DNA of 64,000 nucleotides from JACVRM01 sp046262315 (GTDB lineage: Bacteria > Actinomycetota > Thermoleophilia > Gaiellales > Gaiellaceae). The notes beneath the pieces are model-generated. The model was not told the origin of the DNA. It searched no databases and saw only the letters and a program-made list of their open reading frames with translations. The stretch spans positions 1-64,000 of the forward strand of contig JBHEMZ010000115.1 in the NCBI GenBank assembly GCA_046262315.1. The letters are read 5' to 3'. Position 1 is the first letter of the stretch. Each line of letters opens with the position of its first letter. The position numbers and the translations under genes were made by a program. Shown in pieces: positions 50,059-58,784 of this stretch.

Positions 50059-53000
50059 ATGGCTCGTATGCAGACGAGTGAGGGGCCCAAGGCGGTCGGT
50101 GAGCGCATTCGTGAGGCGCGTCGAGCGCGTGGGCTGACCCAGGAAGCGCTCGCCGAGCGCATCGGGGTCACGGTGCCCACGCTCGGGAGCTATGAGCGCG
50201 GCGAGGGCGACGCGTCGCGCTACCTGAAGCGGATCGCCGTCGCGACCGGCAAGCCCGTGTCGTACTTCGTGACGGGGCGGGACGAGGGCGGAAGGCGCCT
50301 CGGGCGCCGCGTGCGCGCAGCGGTCTCCTGGCTCGAGGACGGCGCCGCGGTCTCCCTCGCGGACGCCGAGGCGGAGTTCGACCGGCGCGGCGCGGCGCTC
50401 GCCGCGCGAGAGCAGGAGCTGGTCGGGCGCGAGCGCATGCTCACGGCGCGTGTGCTCGCCTCGGACGCCGCCGGTGAGCGTGAGGCGCAGCTCACGGCGG
50501 AGATCGCTGCTCTGCAGGTGGCCACCGCCGAGGCGGCGCGGCGGGTCGAGGAGGCGAGACGGGAGGCCGGCGCGGCCGAGGAACGGCGAGCGACGACCGA
50601 GCGTGAGCTCGAGGAGGTGCGCGCACGCACGCATGCCGGTGGTGAGCGGACGGCCCGGGAGCTCGAGGCCCGCAATGCCGACCTCGAGAAACGCGCCGAG
50701 GAGCTGGCTGCGCTCGAGCGCGCTTGCGCGGAGCGCTTGCGCGAGGTCGAGCTGCGGGAACAGCAGCTCGGCGAGCTCGACGCGCGCGCGCGGGCGGTGG
50801 AGCGCCACGAGCGCGAGCTGGCCGAGCTGGACCGGCGGGAGCGGGAGCTCGAGGACAGCGCGCGCGAGGCGGAGGCCACGGGCGAGGACGAGCGCCGGCT
50901 GGCCGACCGCCTGGCGCTCCTCCGGGCCGCGAATGAGGAGGCGGCGCGACAGCTCGAGCAGGCGCGGCAGGAGGCGGCCGAGCGGGGCGCGGAGCGGGAT
51001 GCGCTCGTGCGGGAGCTCGAACTGGCCCGGCAGACGGGCCGGCGGGAGATCGACGAGACGGCCGCGAGGCAGGGCGAGCTGGAGGAGCGCGAGCGGCAAC
51101 TCGCCGAGCGCGAGCGCGCCCTGAGCGAGCAGCTGGCTGCGGTCGAGCGCACGCGGGCAGAACTCGAGCGGCGCGAGCACGAGGCCGCGTCGGACCGGGC
51201 CGAGGTCGTCGACCTCGACGAGCGGCGCCGCGGGGTCGAAAAGCGCGCGGCCGAGGCCGAGCTGACCGCGGCCGGGCTTGCCCGGCGTGAGCGCGAGCTC
51301 GCGGAGGCCGAGCGGGCCGTCGCCGAGCAGCGGGCGCGCCTACCCGAGATTGAGTCGCACGTTCGCGAGCTGGAGGAGCGGCGGGAGGCCGTCGTCGCCG
51401 CAGCCGAGGACGTCCGTCGCGTCCGGGAAGAGGTTACGGCGCAGGCGGCCGCACTCGCCTCTGGACGGGAGGAGCAGGAGGAGAGGGAGGCCCGCCAACT
51501 CGAGCGTGCTGCCGAGCTGGAGCGGCGGGAGCGCGAGCTCGCCGAGCACTCGCGGCAGGCGGGCCGCCGTCAGGAGCTGAAAACGGCGCGCGCGGAGCTC
51601 GAACGGGAACGGTCCGACCTCGAGAAGCTGCGCACGGAGCTGTTGGCGGCTCGCGACGCGATGGCTTTGCGCGCCGGTGAGCTCGACGTCCGTGAGCAAA
51701 CGCTCCGGCAGGAAGCCGCCACACGCGAGCAGACGCTCGCCACCCAGCGTCAGCTTGAGGCCGAATCGGCGGCGCAAGAGCTTCGGCTCACCGAGCGCGT
51801 TCGCGACTTCGAGGCCGGCGCGGCAGCACGGGAGGAGCAGCTCGCAGAGCGGGAGCTGCACCTGGAAGTAAAGAGCGCGACGCTCGAGCAGGAACTCGAG
51901 GCGCGCGCTGCGACCCGTGAGCAGGACCTCGCCGAGCGCGAGCGTGCCCTCGAGCAGCGCGAGCGCGAGCGCCTGGAGATCAGCGTCTCGCTCGAGGAGC
52001 GCTCGCGGGGGCTGGCTGCGCGCGAGGCCGAGCTGGCTGCGCACGAGGAGCGGCTCGCCGGAGCCGCTCGGGAGGCGGAGGCAGCGAGGGAGGCGGCGGC
52101 CCGCGCGCACGACGAGCTGGCCGCGCGAGCAGAAGAGCTGACTGCTGCTCGCGCGGAGGTCGGCCGCCGCGAGCAGCAGATCGAGCTTCGCGAGCAAGAT
52201 GCAGGCGCAGCTCAGACCACCCTCGCCGCGGAGCAGCGGGAGGTTCAGGCTCTGCGGGCGCAGCTGTCCTCCGAGTTGGACGCGCTGCGCACCCTTGCAC
52301 GGAAAGCGCATGCCGCCGCGGCGGCGCGAGAGGAGGAGCTTGCTGCTCGCGAGCAGGAAGTCGTGGCCGGCGAGCAGCGCGCCGCGGCGCTGGTGGCGCA
52401 GGCTCGGAGCCGGCTCGCGGAGGCCCCGGAAGTAGGCGAGCGCGAACGGGAGCTGGACGAGGAGCTCGACCGCGCGGCCCGCCGGCGGGCAGAGCTGGAG
52501 CGGCGCGAGGCCGCGGTCTCCGACCTCGAGCCGCGCGCCCAGGAGCTCGAGGTGCTCGAGCGTGAGCTCGAGATGCGCGCCCGGCATGCGGAGCGCGATG
52601 AGCGTGAGCTGGCACGGGGCCGCGAGGAGCTTGAAGCGGCGCGGACGGCTCTGGCTTCGCAGCAGGAGGAGCTCGCCGGGCGCGCTGAGGAGATCGCACG
52701 CCGGGAGCAGGACGCAACCGCCGCGGTGTCGGCCCGCGAGCGGGCGGTGCAGGAAGCGGAGCAGCGGATCGAAACCCGCGAGGTGAGGCAGCGCGAGGCT
52801 GCGGCCCTCGTCGAGGCGCAGGCGCGGGAGCTGGCCGAGCGCGACGAGGCGCGCCGCGACGCCGAGGCGGAGGTCGACGCGCGTGTGCGAGAGGTGGAGC
52901 GCCGCGAGCAGGGCGTCTCCGTACGCGAAGCCGCCGCGGTGCAAAGCTCGGCACAGAGCGCCGCGGCGCGGGTGGCTGCCGATCGGCTGGCGAAGGAGCT

Positions 53001-55659
53001 CGAGACGGTTCGGGACGAGCTCACGGCCGAGCGGGCCGCGGTGGAGCTCCGAGAGGCAGAGCTGGTGGCCCGCGAGCGTGGTGTCGAGCAGGCGCGCCGT
53101 GAGGGCGAGCGGCTCGGCGAGGAGCTGCGCGCTCTTCGGCAGGCCGCGATCTCCCACCAGGAAGAGCTCGACACCCGCACGCTCGAGAACCAGGTTAAGG
53201 AGCGTGCTCTCGCCTCCCGCGAGACCGCGCTCGCCGAGGCGGAGCAGGAGCTCGAGCGAGCTCGCAGCGAGCTCGTGGACGGCCGTCGCGAGCTCGCGCA
53301 GCTCGAGGAGCGCGAGGCCGCCGTTGCCGCGGAGCGCGCGCGAGTCGAGGCGCGCGCCGAGGAGCTCGACGCCCGCGAGCGTGAGCTGACCGAGCGCGGG
53401 GCGGCGTCCGAGCGTGCCGCAGCGGCCCTTGCGAGCCGGGAGCAGGAGCTGGCGGCTGCCCGAGCGGGCCTCGAGGCCGACTCAGAGCGTCTCCAGGCAG
53501 CAAGTCGCGATGCCGAGACGGCCGAGCAGACCCGTTCGCTCGAGCTGGCGGAACGCGAGCGGGAGCTAGCCGAGCGGCGGCGCCTCCTCGGAGAGCGCGA
53601 GGACGCCTTGCGGGGCGCCGAAAGCGACATCGCAAGCGCGCGCGAGGAGCTCGCTCAGCTTCGCGCGGCGGTAGAGGCTGAGCACGAGGAGGGGTCCCGC
53701 GCCGCCGCTGAGGCGATCCGCCGCACGCGCGAGCGTGAGGATGCGCTGCGCATCCGCGAGCAGGCGCTCCCCGAGGCCGAACGCGAGCTCGAGCAGCGTG
53801 AGGCGGCCCGAGCGGAGGCGCTCGCCAGAGTCGAGACGCGCGCCGCCGACCTCGATCGCCGCGAGCAGGAACAGCGGGAAGTGGAAGCTGCCCAGGAGGC
53901 CCGTGGCGCAGAGCTGGCCGAGCGAGAGCGCGCGCTCGCCACGCGCGACGAAGAGGTCGTACGCGCCCGGGCTGTAGCCGAGCGCGCCGCTGCTGCCCGC
54001 GAGGCGGCGCTCGACCAGCGCACCACAGACCTCGAAGCCCGGGACGAGCAGCTAACGGCACGCTCGGGGGAGCTCGACGCGGTCGCCGCGGAGCTCGAGG
54101 CCCGCCGACGGGCTCTGGACGGCCGCGACGAGATCGTCGAGCGGCGGGAACAGGAGCTGGCGGCCGCGCGCCAAGCCGTGGACGACGCGGGCGAGAAGCT
54201 GCGCCAGCTGCGCGCGAACCTGACGGTTGAGAGCGAGGCGCTTGCGGGCACGCAGCACGAGCTGGACGAGCGGGAGCGGGGACGGGTGCGACAGGCCGAG
54301 GAGCGCGACTCGGCCCTACGTGACCGGGAGCGTAAGCTGGAGCGAGCCGAGGTCGAGCTCGAGCGCCGCCGGCGCGACGCCGAAGCCGCCGCGCGGGGGG
54401 TGGACGAGCGCGAGCGGGCATTGGCGGCGGCCGGCGACGAGGGGGCACGCGCCCGGCAGGAAGTCGAACACGTCCGGCGCCAGCTCGAGGACCGTGAGAC
54501 GCGGCTGGTCGAACGCGAGGCGACGCTGGCCGACCGAGCCGAGCAGGTAGAACGCGCACAGGTCGAAGCCGATCGTCGGTACGAGCAAGCGCGAGTCCTC
54601 GAACACCGCACGGCCGAGGCCACGGCGGACCTCGAGCAGGCCCGCGAGGCCGCCGCCGGTCGCGAGGCCGAGCTCGCGGCCCGGGAGAGCGGGTTCGCGG
54701 AGCGGGAGCGTGCGCTCGCGGCTGCGGTCGAGACGGCGGCCGGCTCCGACGAGGCGGCGCAGCAGGCCCGCGCGGAGGCGGAACAGCGCGAGCAAGCCGC
54801 CGAGGAGCTCGCGACTCAGGCCGCTGAGGCACGGCGCGAGGTCGAGATGGCGCGCGTTCGGGTGGAGGCCGAAGCGGCTGCGCTCGCAGCGCGCGCAGCC
54901 GAGGTGGAGCGAACCGAGCAGGAGCTGACCGAGCGCGAGCAGCAACTCGAGACGGTGACCGGCCGCGCGGCCGACGCCTCAAGGCAGGCTGTGCAGGTGA
55001 GCGACCGACTCGGCGCTGAGCGCGAGGAGATCGAGCGGGCACGCGCCGAGCTGGCGGCCCGTGAGCGCAAGGTCGAAGAACGCGTCCGCGCCCTCTCCGA
55101 GCGCGAGGCTGCGCTCCAGCGCGTGAGCCATGCCGCAGCGGACGGTGACGAGCTGGTGGGGCGAGCGCGAGAAGAGCTGGAGCGTCGCGATGCCGAGCTC
55201 CGCCGCCGTGAGGAGGAGCTTTCCGCGCGCGTCCAGGTCCAGCGCCGCTTGACCCAGGAGCTCGAGCGCGCCGAGGGCCGCCGTCGGGCCGAGGCGGAGG
55301 AGTTGACGCGGCTGCGCGAGACCCTCGTCCGCCGGGAGCGGGAGCTCATCGAGCGCGACGCCCAGCTCGACGAGCTCCAGCGCACGATCGAGGAACGCGT
55401 TGCCGCCAGACCCGCAGCTCCGCCGGCGGCTCCCGCGCCCGCTCCCGCCCGTCGCGCTGGCGCCGCGCCGGCCGGCGCGTTCACGATCGACCGGCTCGAG
55501 GGGCTCGTCGACCGCGCCGCTGCGCAGTCCCCGGATCGCGTCGAGGAATGGCGTGCGTACCTTGTGTTCCTGCGCGACTTTGCACGCGCCGACGGCACAC
55601 TGCCGCCGACCTTCGACGCGTTGGTGCACGAGGTCTTCGGCGACCTGGTTGCCGGCTGA
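50059..55659 (+). CDS. Giant XRE-HTH/coiled-coil protein, 1,866 residues
   Basis: Residues about 12-70 are an XRE-type helix-turn-helix (VGERIREARRARGLTQEALAERIGVTVPTLGSYERGEG). Residues about 110-1,780 are an almost continuous coiled coil built of REQELAERERELA-like units rich in Glu, Arg, Ala and Leu, with few Gly and almost no Pro. Then come a Pro/Ala-rich linker (RPAAPPAAPAPAPARR) and a compact 60-residue end domain (FTIDRLEGLVDRAAAQ...VEEWRAYLVFLRDFA...DALVHEVFGDL). If extended, the rod would span roughly 250 nm. No membrane segment is present. A cytoskeletal or nucleoid-organising scaffold that binds DNA at one end is plausible; the function is unknown. The frame is open throughout, and the protein-coding bias is strong on this strand. 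Confidence 0.88.
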   Translation: MARMQTSEGPKAVGERIREARRARGLTQEALAERIGVTVPTLGSYERGEGDASRYLKRIAVATGKPVSYFVTGRDEGGRRLGRRVRAAVSWLEDGAAVSLADAEAEFDRRGAALAAREQELVGRERMLTARVLASDAAGEREAQLTAEIAALQVATAEAARRVEEARREAGAAEERRATTERELEEVRARTHAGGERTARELEARNADLEKRAEELAALERACAERLREVELREQQLGELDARARAVERHERELAELDRRERELEDSAREAEATGEDERRLADRLALLRAANEEAARQLEQARQEAAERGAERDALVRELELARQTGRREIDETAARQGELEERERQLAERERALSEQLAAVERTRAELERREHEAASDRAEVVDLDERRRGVEKRAAEAELTAAGLARRERELAEAERAVAEQRARLPEIESHVRELEERREAVVAAAEDVRRVREEVTAQAAALASGREEQEEREARQLERAAELERRERELAEHSRQAGRRQELKTARAELERERSDLEKLRTELLAARDAMALRAGELDVREQTLRQEAATREQTLATQRQLEAESAAQELRLTERVRDFEAGAAAREEQLAERELHLEVKSATLEQELEARAATREQDLAERERALEQRERERLEISVSLEERSRGLAAREAELAAHEERLAGAAREAEAAREAAARAHDELAARAEELTAARAEVGRREQQIELREQDAGAAQTTLAAEQREVQALRAQLSSELDALRTLARKAHAAAAAREEELAAREQEVVAGEQRAAALVAQARSRLAEAPEVGERERELDEELDRAARRRAELERREAAVSDLEPRAQELEVLERELEMRARHAERDERELARGREELEAARTALASQQEELAGRAEEIARREQDATAAVSARERAVQEAEQRIETREVRQREAAALVEAQARELAERDEARRDAEAEVDARVREVERREQGVSVREAAAVQSSAQSAAARVAADRLAKELETVRDELTAERAAVELREAELVARERGVEQARREGERLGEELRALRQAAISHQEELDTRTLENQVKERALASRETALAEAEQELERARSELVDGRRELAQLEEREAAVAAERARVEARAEELDARERELTERGAASERAAAALASREQELAAARAGLEADSERLQAASRDAETAEQTRSLELAERERELAERRRLLGEREDALRGAESDIASAREELAQLRAAVEAEHEEGSRAAAEAIRRTREREDALRIREQALPEAERELEQREAARAEALARVETRAADLDRREQEQREVEAAQEARGAELAERERALATRDEEVVRARAVAERAAAAREAALDQRTTDLEARDEQLTARSGELDAVAAELEARRRALDGRDEIVERREQELAAARQAVDDAGEKLRQLRANLTVESEALAGTQHELDERERGRVRQAEERDSALRDRERKLERAEVELERRRRDAEAAARGVDERERALAAAGDEGARARQEVEHVRRQLEDRETRLVEREATLADRAEQVERAQVEADRRYEQARVLEHRTAEATADLEQAREAAAGREAELAARESGFAERERALAAAVETAAGSDEAAQQARAEAEQREQAAEELATQAAEARREVEMARVRVEAEAAALAARAAEVERTEQELTEREQQLETVTGRAADASRQAVQVSDRLGAEREEIERARAELAARERKVEERVRALSEREAALQRVSHAAADGDELVGRAREELERRDAELRRREEELSARVQVQRRLTQELERAEGRRRAEAEELTRLRETLVRRERELIERDAQLDELQRTIEERVAARPAAPPAAPAPAPARRAGAAPAGAFTIDRLEGLVDRAAAQSPDRVEEWRAYLVFLRDFARADGTLPPTFDALVHEVFGDLVAG

Positions 55660-55673
55660 CCGCGTCAGCCGGC
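55651..55673 (+). terminator. Hairpin at the end of the coiled-coil gene
   Basis: GCCGGCTGA and TCAGCCGGC form perfect 9-base arms around CCGCG, the TGA stop lying in the left arm; TAGTTT follows. It should terminate or strongly attenuate transcription, separating the coiled-coil gene from the ATP-grasp gene. Confidence 0.6.
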
Positions 55674-55741
55674 TAGTTTGAGGGACGCTGGCGATTGGCG
55701 GCCCCGGGTCGTCACTCGAGTGGATCGTCTAGCGTGGCCGC

Positions 55742-56908
55742 ATGACGAGTCGGAACGGAACAGGGGGAGCGAGCCGCCCCGCGGTCGTGTTCGGCCTGCT
55801 CTGGGCGGGGCTCTCGTTCGCGCGCAGCCTCGGCCGGATGGGCGTTCCGGTGACGGGGATCAGCATGCATCCGCACGAGTTCGGCACTCGCTCGCGCTAC
55901 CTCGCAGCGGTGCGGCGCGTCGACGACGAGGCCGGCGCGCTCGCGGCCCTGCGCGCCGCGGCCGGCGAGGAGCGCCCCGTGCTCCTGCCGGAGCGCGACG
56001 ACCATGTCGAGCTGGTGCTTCGCAACTGGGAGGAGCTGAGCGCGCTCTACGAGCTGCCGCTGCCGCCCGATCCCGAGGTCGCCCGCCGCCTTCGCCGCAA
56101 GGAGACGCTCCCGGAGGAGGCCAGGCGCGCCGGCGTCCCGGCGCCGGCCACGGTCGCGGCCGATTCGGAGGAGACGCTGCGAAGCCTCGAGCTGCGCCCG
56201 CCCTACCTGCTCAAGCCTGTCGAGGGTCAACACTTCGCCGGCTCGTTCGGCGAGAAGGTGCTCGTTGCGGAGACGCTCGACGAGCTGGTCGCGGCCTGGC
56301 GCGAGGCGCGGGCACGGGGCTTCGACACCGTCGTCCAGGAGCTCGTTCCGGGCGCGCACGACAAGATCTGGTCGCTCTTCGCGTACATCGGCCGCAGCGG
56401 CCGGCCCCTCGCAGTCGTCACGGGCCGCAAGGTGCGGCAGGGGCCGATCAGGTTCGGCACGAGCGCGGTCTTCGAGACGCGCGCGGACCCGCGCGTCCGC
56501 GAACTGGGGCTGCGCCTGCTCGAGAGCTCCGGGTACCGCGGCTTCGGCCACGTCGAGTTCGCCCACGATGCGCGCGACGGTGAGTACAAGCTGCTCGAGG
56601 TCAACACGCGTGTCCCGATGTGGGCGGGGATTGCGATGAGCCGCTATCTCGACGTCGCGCGCATCGCCTACGAGGATCTCTGTGGCGGTCTCGAGCCGGC
56701 GGCCCGCGAGCTCGAGGACGACGTCTCGTGGAGTTTCCTCGCCAAGGACATGTGGGTGTCGTTCGATCTCGCCCGCCGGCGTGAGCTCGCGCTGCGCGCC
56801 TTCCTGGCGCCGTATCTGCGCCGCAAGAAGGTTCGTGCTGTCCTGGCCGCGGACGACCCGTTGCCCGCGCTTGCCATCCCTGCGTATCTCGGCTCGAAGC
56901 TCACTTAA
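55742..56908 (+). CDS. ATP-grasp ligase, fourth of the locus
   Basis: A 388-residue ATP-grasp protein: pre-domain VVFGLLWAGLSFARSLGRMGVPVTGI, ATP site YLLKPVEGQHFAGSFGEKVLVA, VVQELVPGAHDKIWSLFAYIG, and metal ligands in GYRGFGHVEFAHDARDGEYKLLEVNTRVP. It is more distant from the other three and resembles carboxylate-amine ligases found with FemAB-like and GT genes in EPS clusters. ATG start. It is followed directly by the inverted-repeat element. Confidence 0.82.
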   Translation: MTSRNGTGGASRPAVVFGLLWAGLSFARSLGRMGVPVTGISMHPHEFGTRSRYLAAVRRVDDEAGALAALRAAAGEERPVLLPERDDHVELVLRNWEELSALYELPLPPDPEVARRLRRKETLPEEARRAGVPAPATVAADSEETLRSLELRPPYLLKPVEGQHFAGSFGEKVLVAETLDELVAAWREARARGFDTVVQELVPGAHDKIWSLFAYIGRSGRPLAVVTGRKVRQGPIRFGTSAVFETRADPRVRELGLRLLESSGYRGFGHVEFAHDARDGEYKLLEVNTRVPMWAGIAMSRYLDVARIAYEDLCGGLEPAARELEDDVSWSFLAKDMWVSFDLARRRELALRAFLAPYLRRKKVRAVLAADDPLPALAIPAYLGSKLT

Positions 56909-56989
56909 GTGCCCCTTCAGGCAATCCCCGCCATCGCCTCGCTTGCTTTTCACCGGCGGAAGCGGGGGAGGATCACCTGAAGGGGCACT
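56908..56989. repeat. 82-base element with 14-base terminal inverted repeats
   Basis: AGTGCCCCTTCAGG (56908-56921) and CCTGAAGGGGCACT (56976-56989) are perfect inverted repeats around a 54-base core that itself has partly complementary GC-rich segments (ATCCCCGC and GCGGGGG). The left end begins at the last base of the ATP-grasp stop codon and the right end is 5 bases before the next GTG. It may be a MITE or a strong RNA hairpin between the two genes. Confidence 0.7.
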
Positions 56990-56994
56990 AGTTC

Positions 56995-58101
56995 GTGCGC
57001 GTCGCGCTCCTCGATCCGCCGAGCTTCACGGTGCCCTACGACCACGAGCTGGCCTCGGCGCTCGCCCGGCGCGGTCACGACGTGACGCTGCTCACCTCGC
57101 CGTTCGCTCACGGCGACGTTCCCGAGCCTGACGGCTACCGCCGCGAGGAGGTGTTCCTGCCGGTTTCGTCCCGGCTCCTGCGCCGCTCGCCGCGTTCACG
57201 TGCCCGGGTCGTGCTCAAGGGGCTCGAGTACGTGCCGAGCGCGCTGCGGCTGGTCAGCCGTGTCCGGGCATTGTGCCCCGAGGTCGTGCATGTGCAGTGG
57301 CTGGGCGCTCCCCATCTCGACCTCCGCTGGCTGCGCCGGCTCTTGGGGCGCTACCCGATCGTCCTGACAGCTCACGACGTCGTGCCCCGGCGGGAGCGCA
57401 ACCTGGCCGCGTGGGGCGAGGTGCTCGCGAGTGTCGACCGGGTGGTCGTCCACTCTGACCGGGCCGTCGAGCAGCTCGCGGCGTTTGGGCTGGAGCGGGG
57501 CAAGCTCGTACGCATCCCGCATCCGGTGTTCGTCGCCGGCGCGCCTTCGGAACCGGAGCCGCCGTGCGGCGAGACGCTGCTCTTTTTCGGGCTGATCCGC
57601 GACTACAAGGGCCTGGACGTGCTGGTGCGTGCGCTGGTGGATCTTCCGGGCGCGCGGCTTCTCGTCGCAGGCGATGCGCTCGACCCGGTGGGACCCGTGC
57701 GCGCGCTCGCGGACGAGCTGGGAGTCTCGGGGCGCGTCGAATGGCGGCTTGGCTTCGTCCCGGACGCGGCGATCCCGGCCGTGATGCGCGAGGCTACGGT
57801 CGTCGTGTTGCCCTACCGGAAGATCGACTCCTCCGGCGTGCTCGCGACCGCGCTCGGCCACGGGCGGCCGGTCGTGGTCTCGAACGTGGGCGCGCTGCCG
57901 GACGCCGTGCGGGACTTCGGCGCGGGGCGGGTCGTGCCGCCGGACGATCCGGGTGCGCTCGCGGCCGCCTGCGGCGAGCTGCTCGGAGATGGCGAGGCAC
58001 TTCGCCGCGCGTGGGAAGGCGCCCTCGCCGCGCGCTCTGCTCTCACCTGGGACGCTGCCGCGGTCGAGCACGAGCGCGTCTACCGGGAGATCGCGAGGTG
58101 A
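56995..58101 (+). CDS. Family 4 glycosyltransferase
   Basis: A 368-residue GT-B enzyme: VALLDPPSFTVPYDHELASALARRGHDVTLLT, VVHVQWLGAPHLDLRWLRRL, LTAHDVVPR, LLFFGLIRDYKGLDVLVRALVDL and VVLPYRKIDSSGVLATALGHGRPVVVSNVG (GT4 donor site). GTG start 5 bases after the inverted-repeat element. It overlaps the initiating phosphotransferase gene by 4 bases. Confidence 0.9.
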   Translation: MRVALLDPPSFTVPYDHELASALARRGHDVTLLTSPFAHGDVPEPDGYRREEVFLPVSSRLLRRSPRSRARVVLKGLEYVPSALRLVSRVRALCPEVVHVQWLGAPHLDLRWLRRLLGRYPIVLTAHDVVPRRERNLAAWGEVLASVDRVVVHSDRAVEQLAAFGLERGKLVRIPHPVFVAGAPSEPEPPCGETLLFFGLIRDYKGLDVLVRALVDLPGARLLVAGDALDPVGPVRALADELGVSGRVEWRLGFVPDAAIPAVMREATVVVLPYRKIDSSGVLATALGHGRPVVVSNVGALPDAVRDFGAGRVVPPDDPGALAAACGELLGDGEALRRAWEGALAARSALTWDAAAVEHERVYREIAR

Positions 58102-58784
58102 GCGCGCAGGCGCTCGTCAAGCGAGCGGGCGACCGTGTGCTGGCCGCGGCGGGGCTGGTCGTGCTCTCGCCGGTGCTCGTCGGGATCTCCGCGTGGGTCT
58201 ATCTCGAGTCCGGCGCCCCGGTGCTGTTCCGGCAGGCGCGCGCCGGTGTAGGCGGCCGGCCGTTCACCATGCTCAAGTTCCGCACGATGGTGCCGAACGC
58301 CGTCGAGCTGGGACGCGAGCTCGGCCTCAGCGCCGATCCGTTCGGGGTCGTCGCGGACGATCCGCGCATCACGCGCAGCGGCCGCTTCCTGCGGCGCACG
58401 AGCCTCGACGAGCTGCCGCAGCTCGTGAACGTCCTGCGTGGCGAGATGAGCATCGTCGGGCCACGCCCCGATCTGCTCGAGCAGGTGGAGAACTACGCGC
58501 CGGAGGATCGCCGGCGCCTAGCCGTCAAGCCAGGCATCACGGGCTGGGCCCAGATCCACGGTCGCGACGAGATCCCCTGGGAGGAGCGGTTTCCTCTCGA
58601 CGCGTGGTATGTGGACAACTGGTCGCTCGGTCTCGACGCGCGAATCGTCGCTCGCACTGTGGCGCAGCTCGGACGCCCGGACCCGGAGCCGCTCGAGGAC
58701 CGCCTCAACATCGAGCGCGCGAGGGCCAAGCCCCGGGACCAGGCCCCGAAACCTAGACCTGTGCCCGGAGCTGGTCCCGAGTGA
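58098..58784 (+). CDS. Initiating sugar-phosphate transferase (PglC/WcaJ family)
   Basis: A 228-residue bacterial sugar transferase: one N-terminal membrane helix (VLAAAGLVVLSPVLVGISAWVYLESGAPVLFRQ), then FTMLKFRTMVPNA, GRFLRRTSLDELPQLVNVLRGEMSIVGPRP and KPGITGWAQIHGRDEIPWEER, the conserved catalytic core with Asp-Glu. It moves a sugar-1-phosphate onto undecaprenyl phosphate, the first step of glycan assembly. The short form without extra membrane helices matches PglC-type enzymes. It overlaps the FemAB-like gene. Confidence 0.93.
   Translation: MSAQALVKRAGDRVLAAAGLVVLSPVLVGISAWVYLESGAPVLFRQARAGVGGRPFTMLKFRTMVPNAVELGRELGLSADPFGVVADDPRITRSGRFLRRTSLDELPQLVNVLRGEMSIVGPRPDLLEQVENYAPEDRRRLAVKPGITGWAQIHGRDEIPWEERFPLDAWYVDNWSLGLDARIVARTVAQLGRPDPEPLEDRLNIERARAKPRDQAPKPRPVPGAGPE

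Noticed and set aside
51340..53157. Long minus-strand open frame (605 codons) opposite the coiled-coil gene
   Set aside because: It is the antisense reading of a repetitive GAG/CGC-rich coding sequence; it is Leu/Arg-rich with no domain, and similar frames appear in other antisense phases of the same gene.
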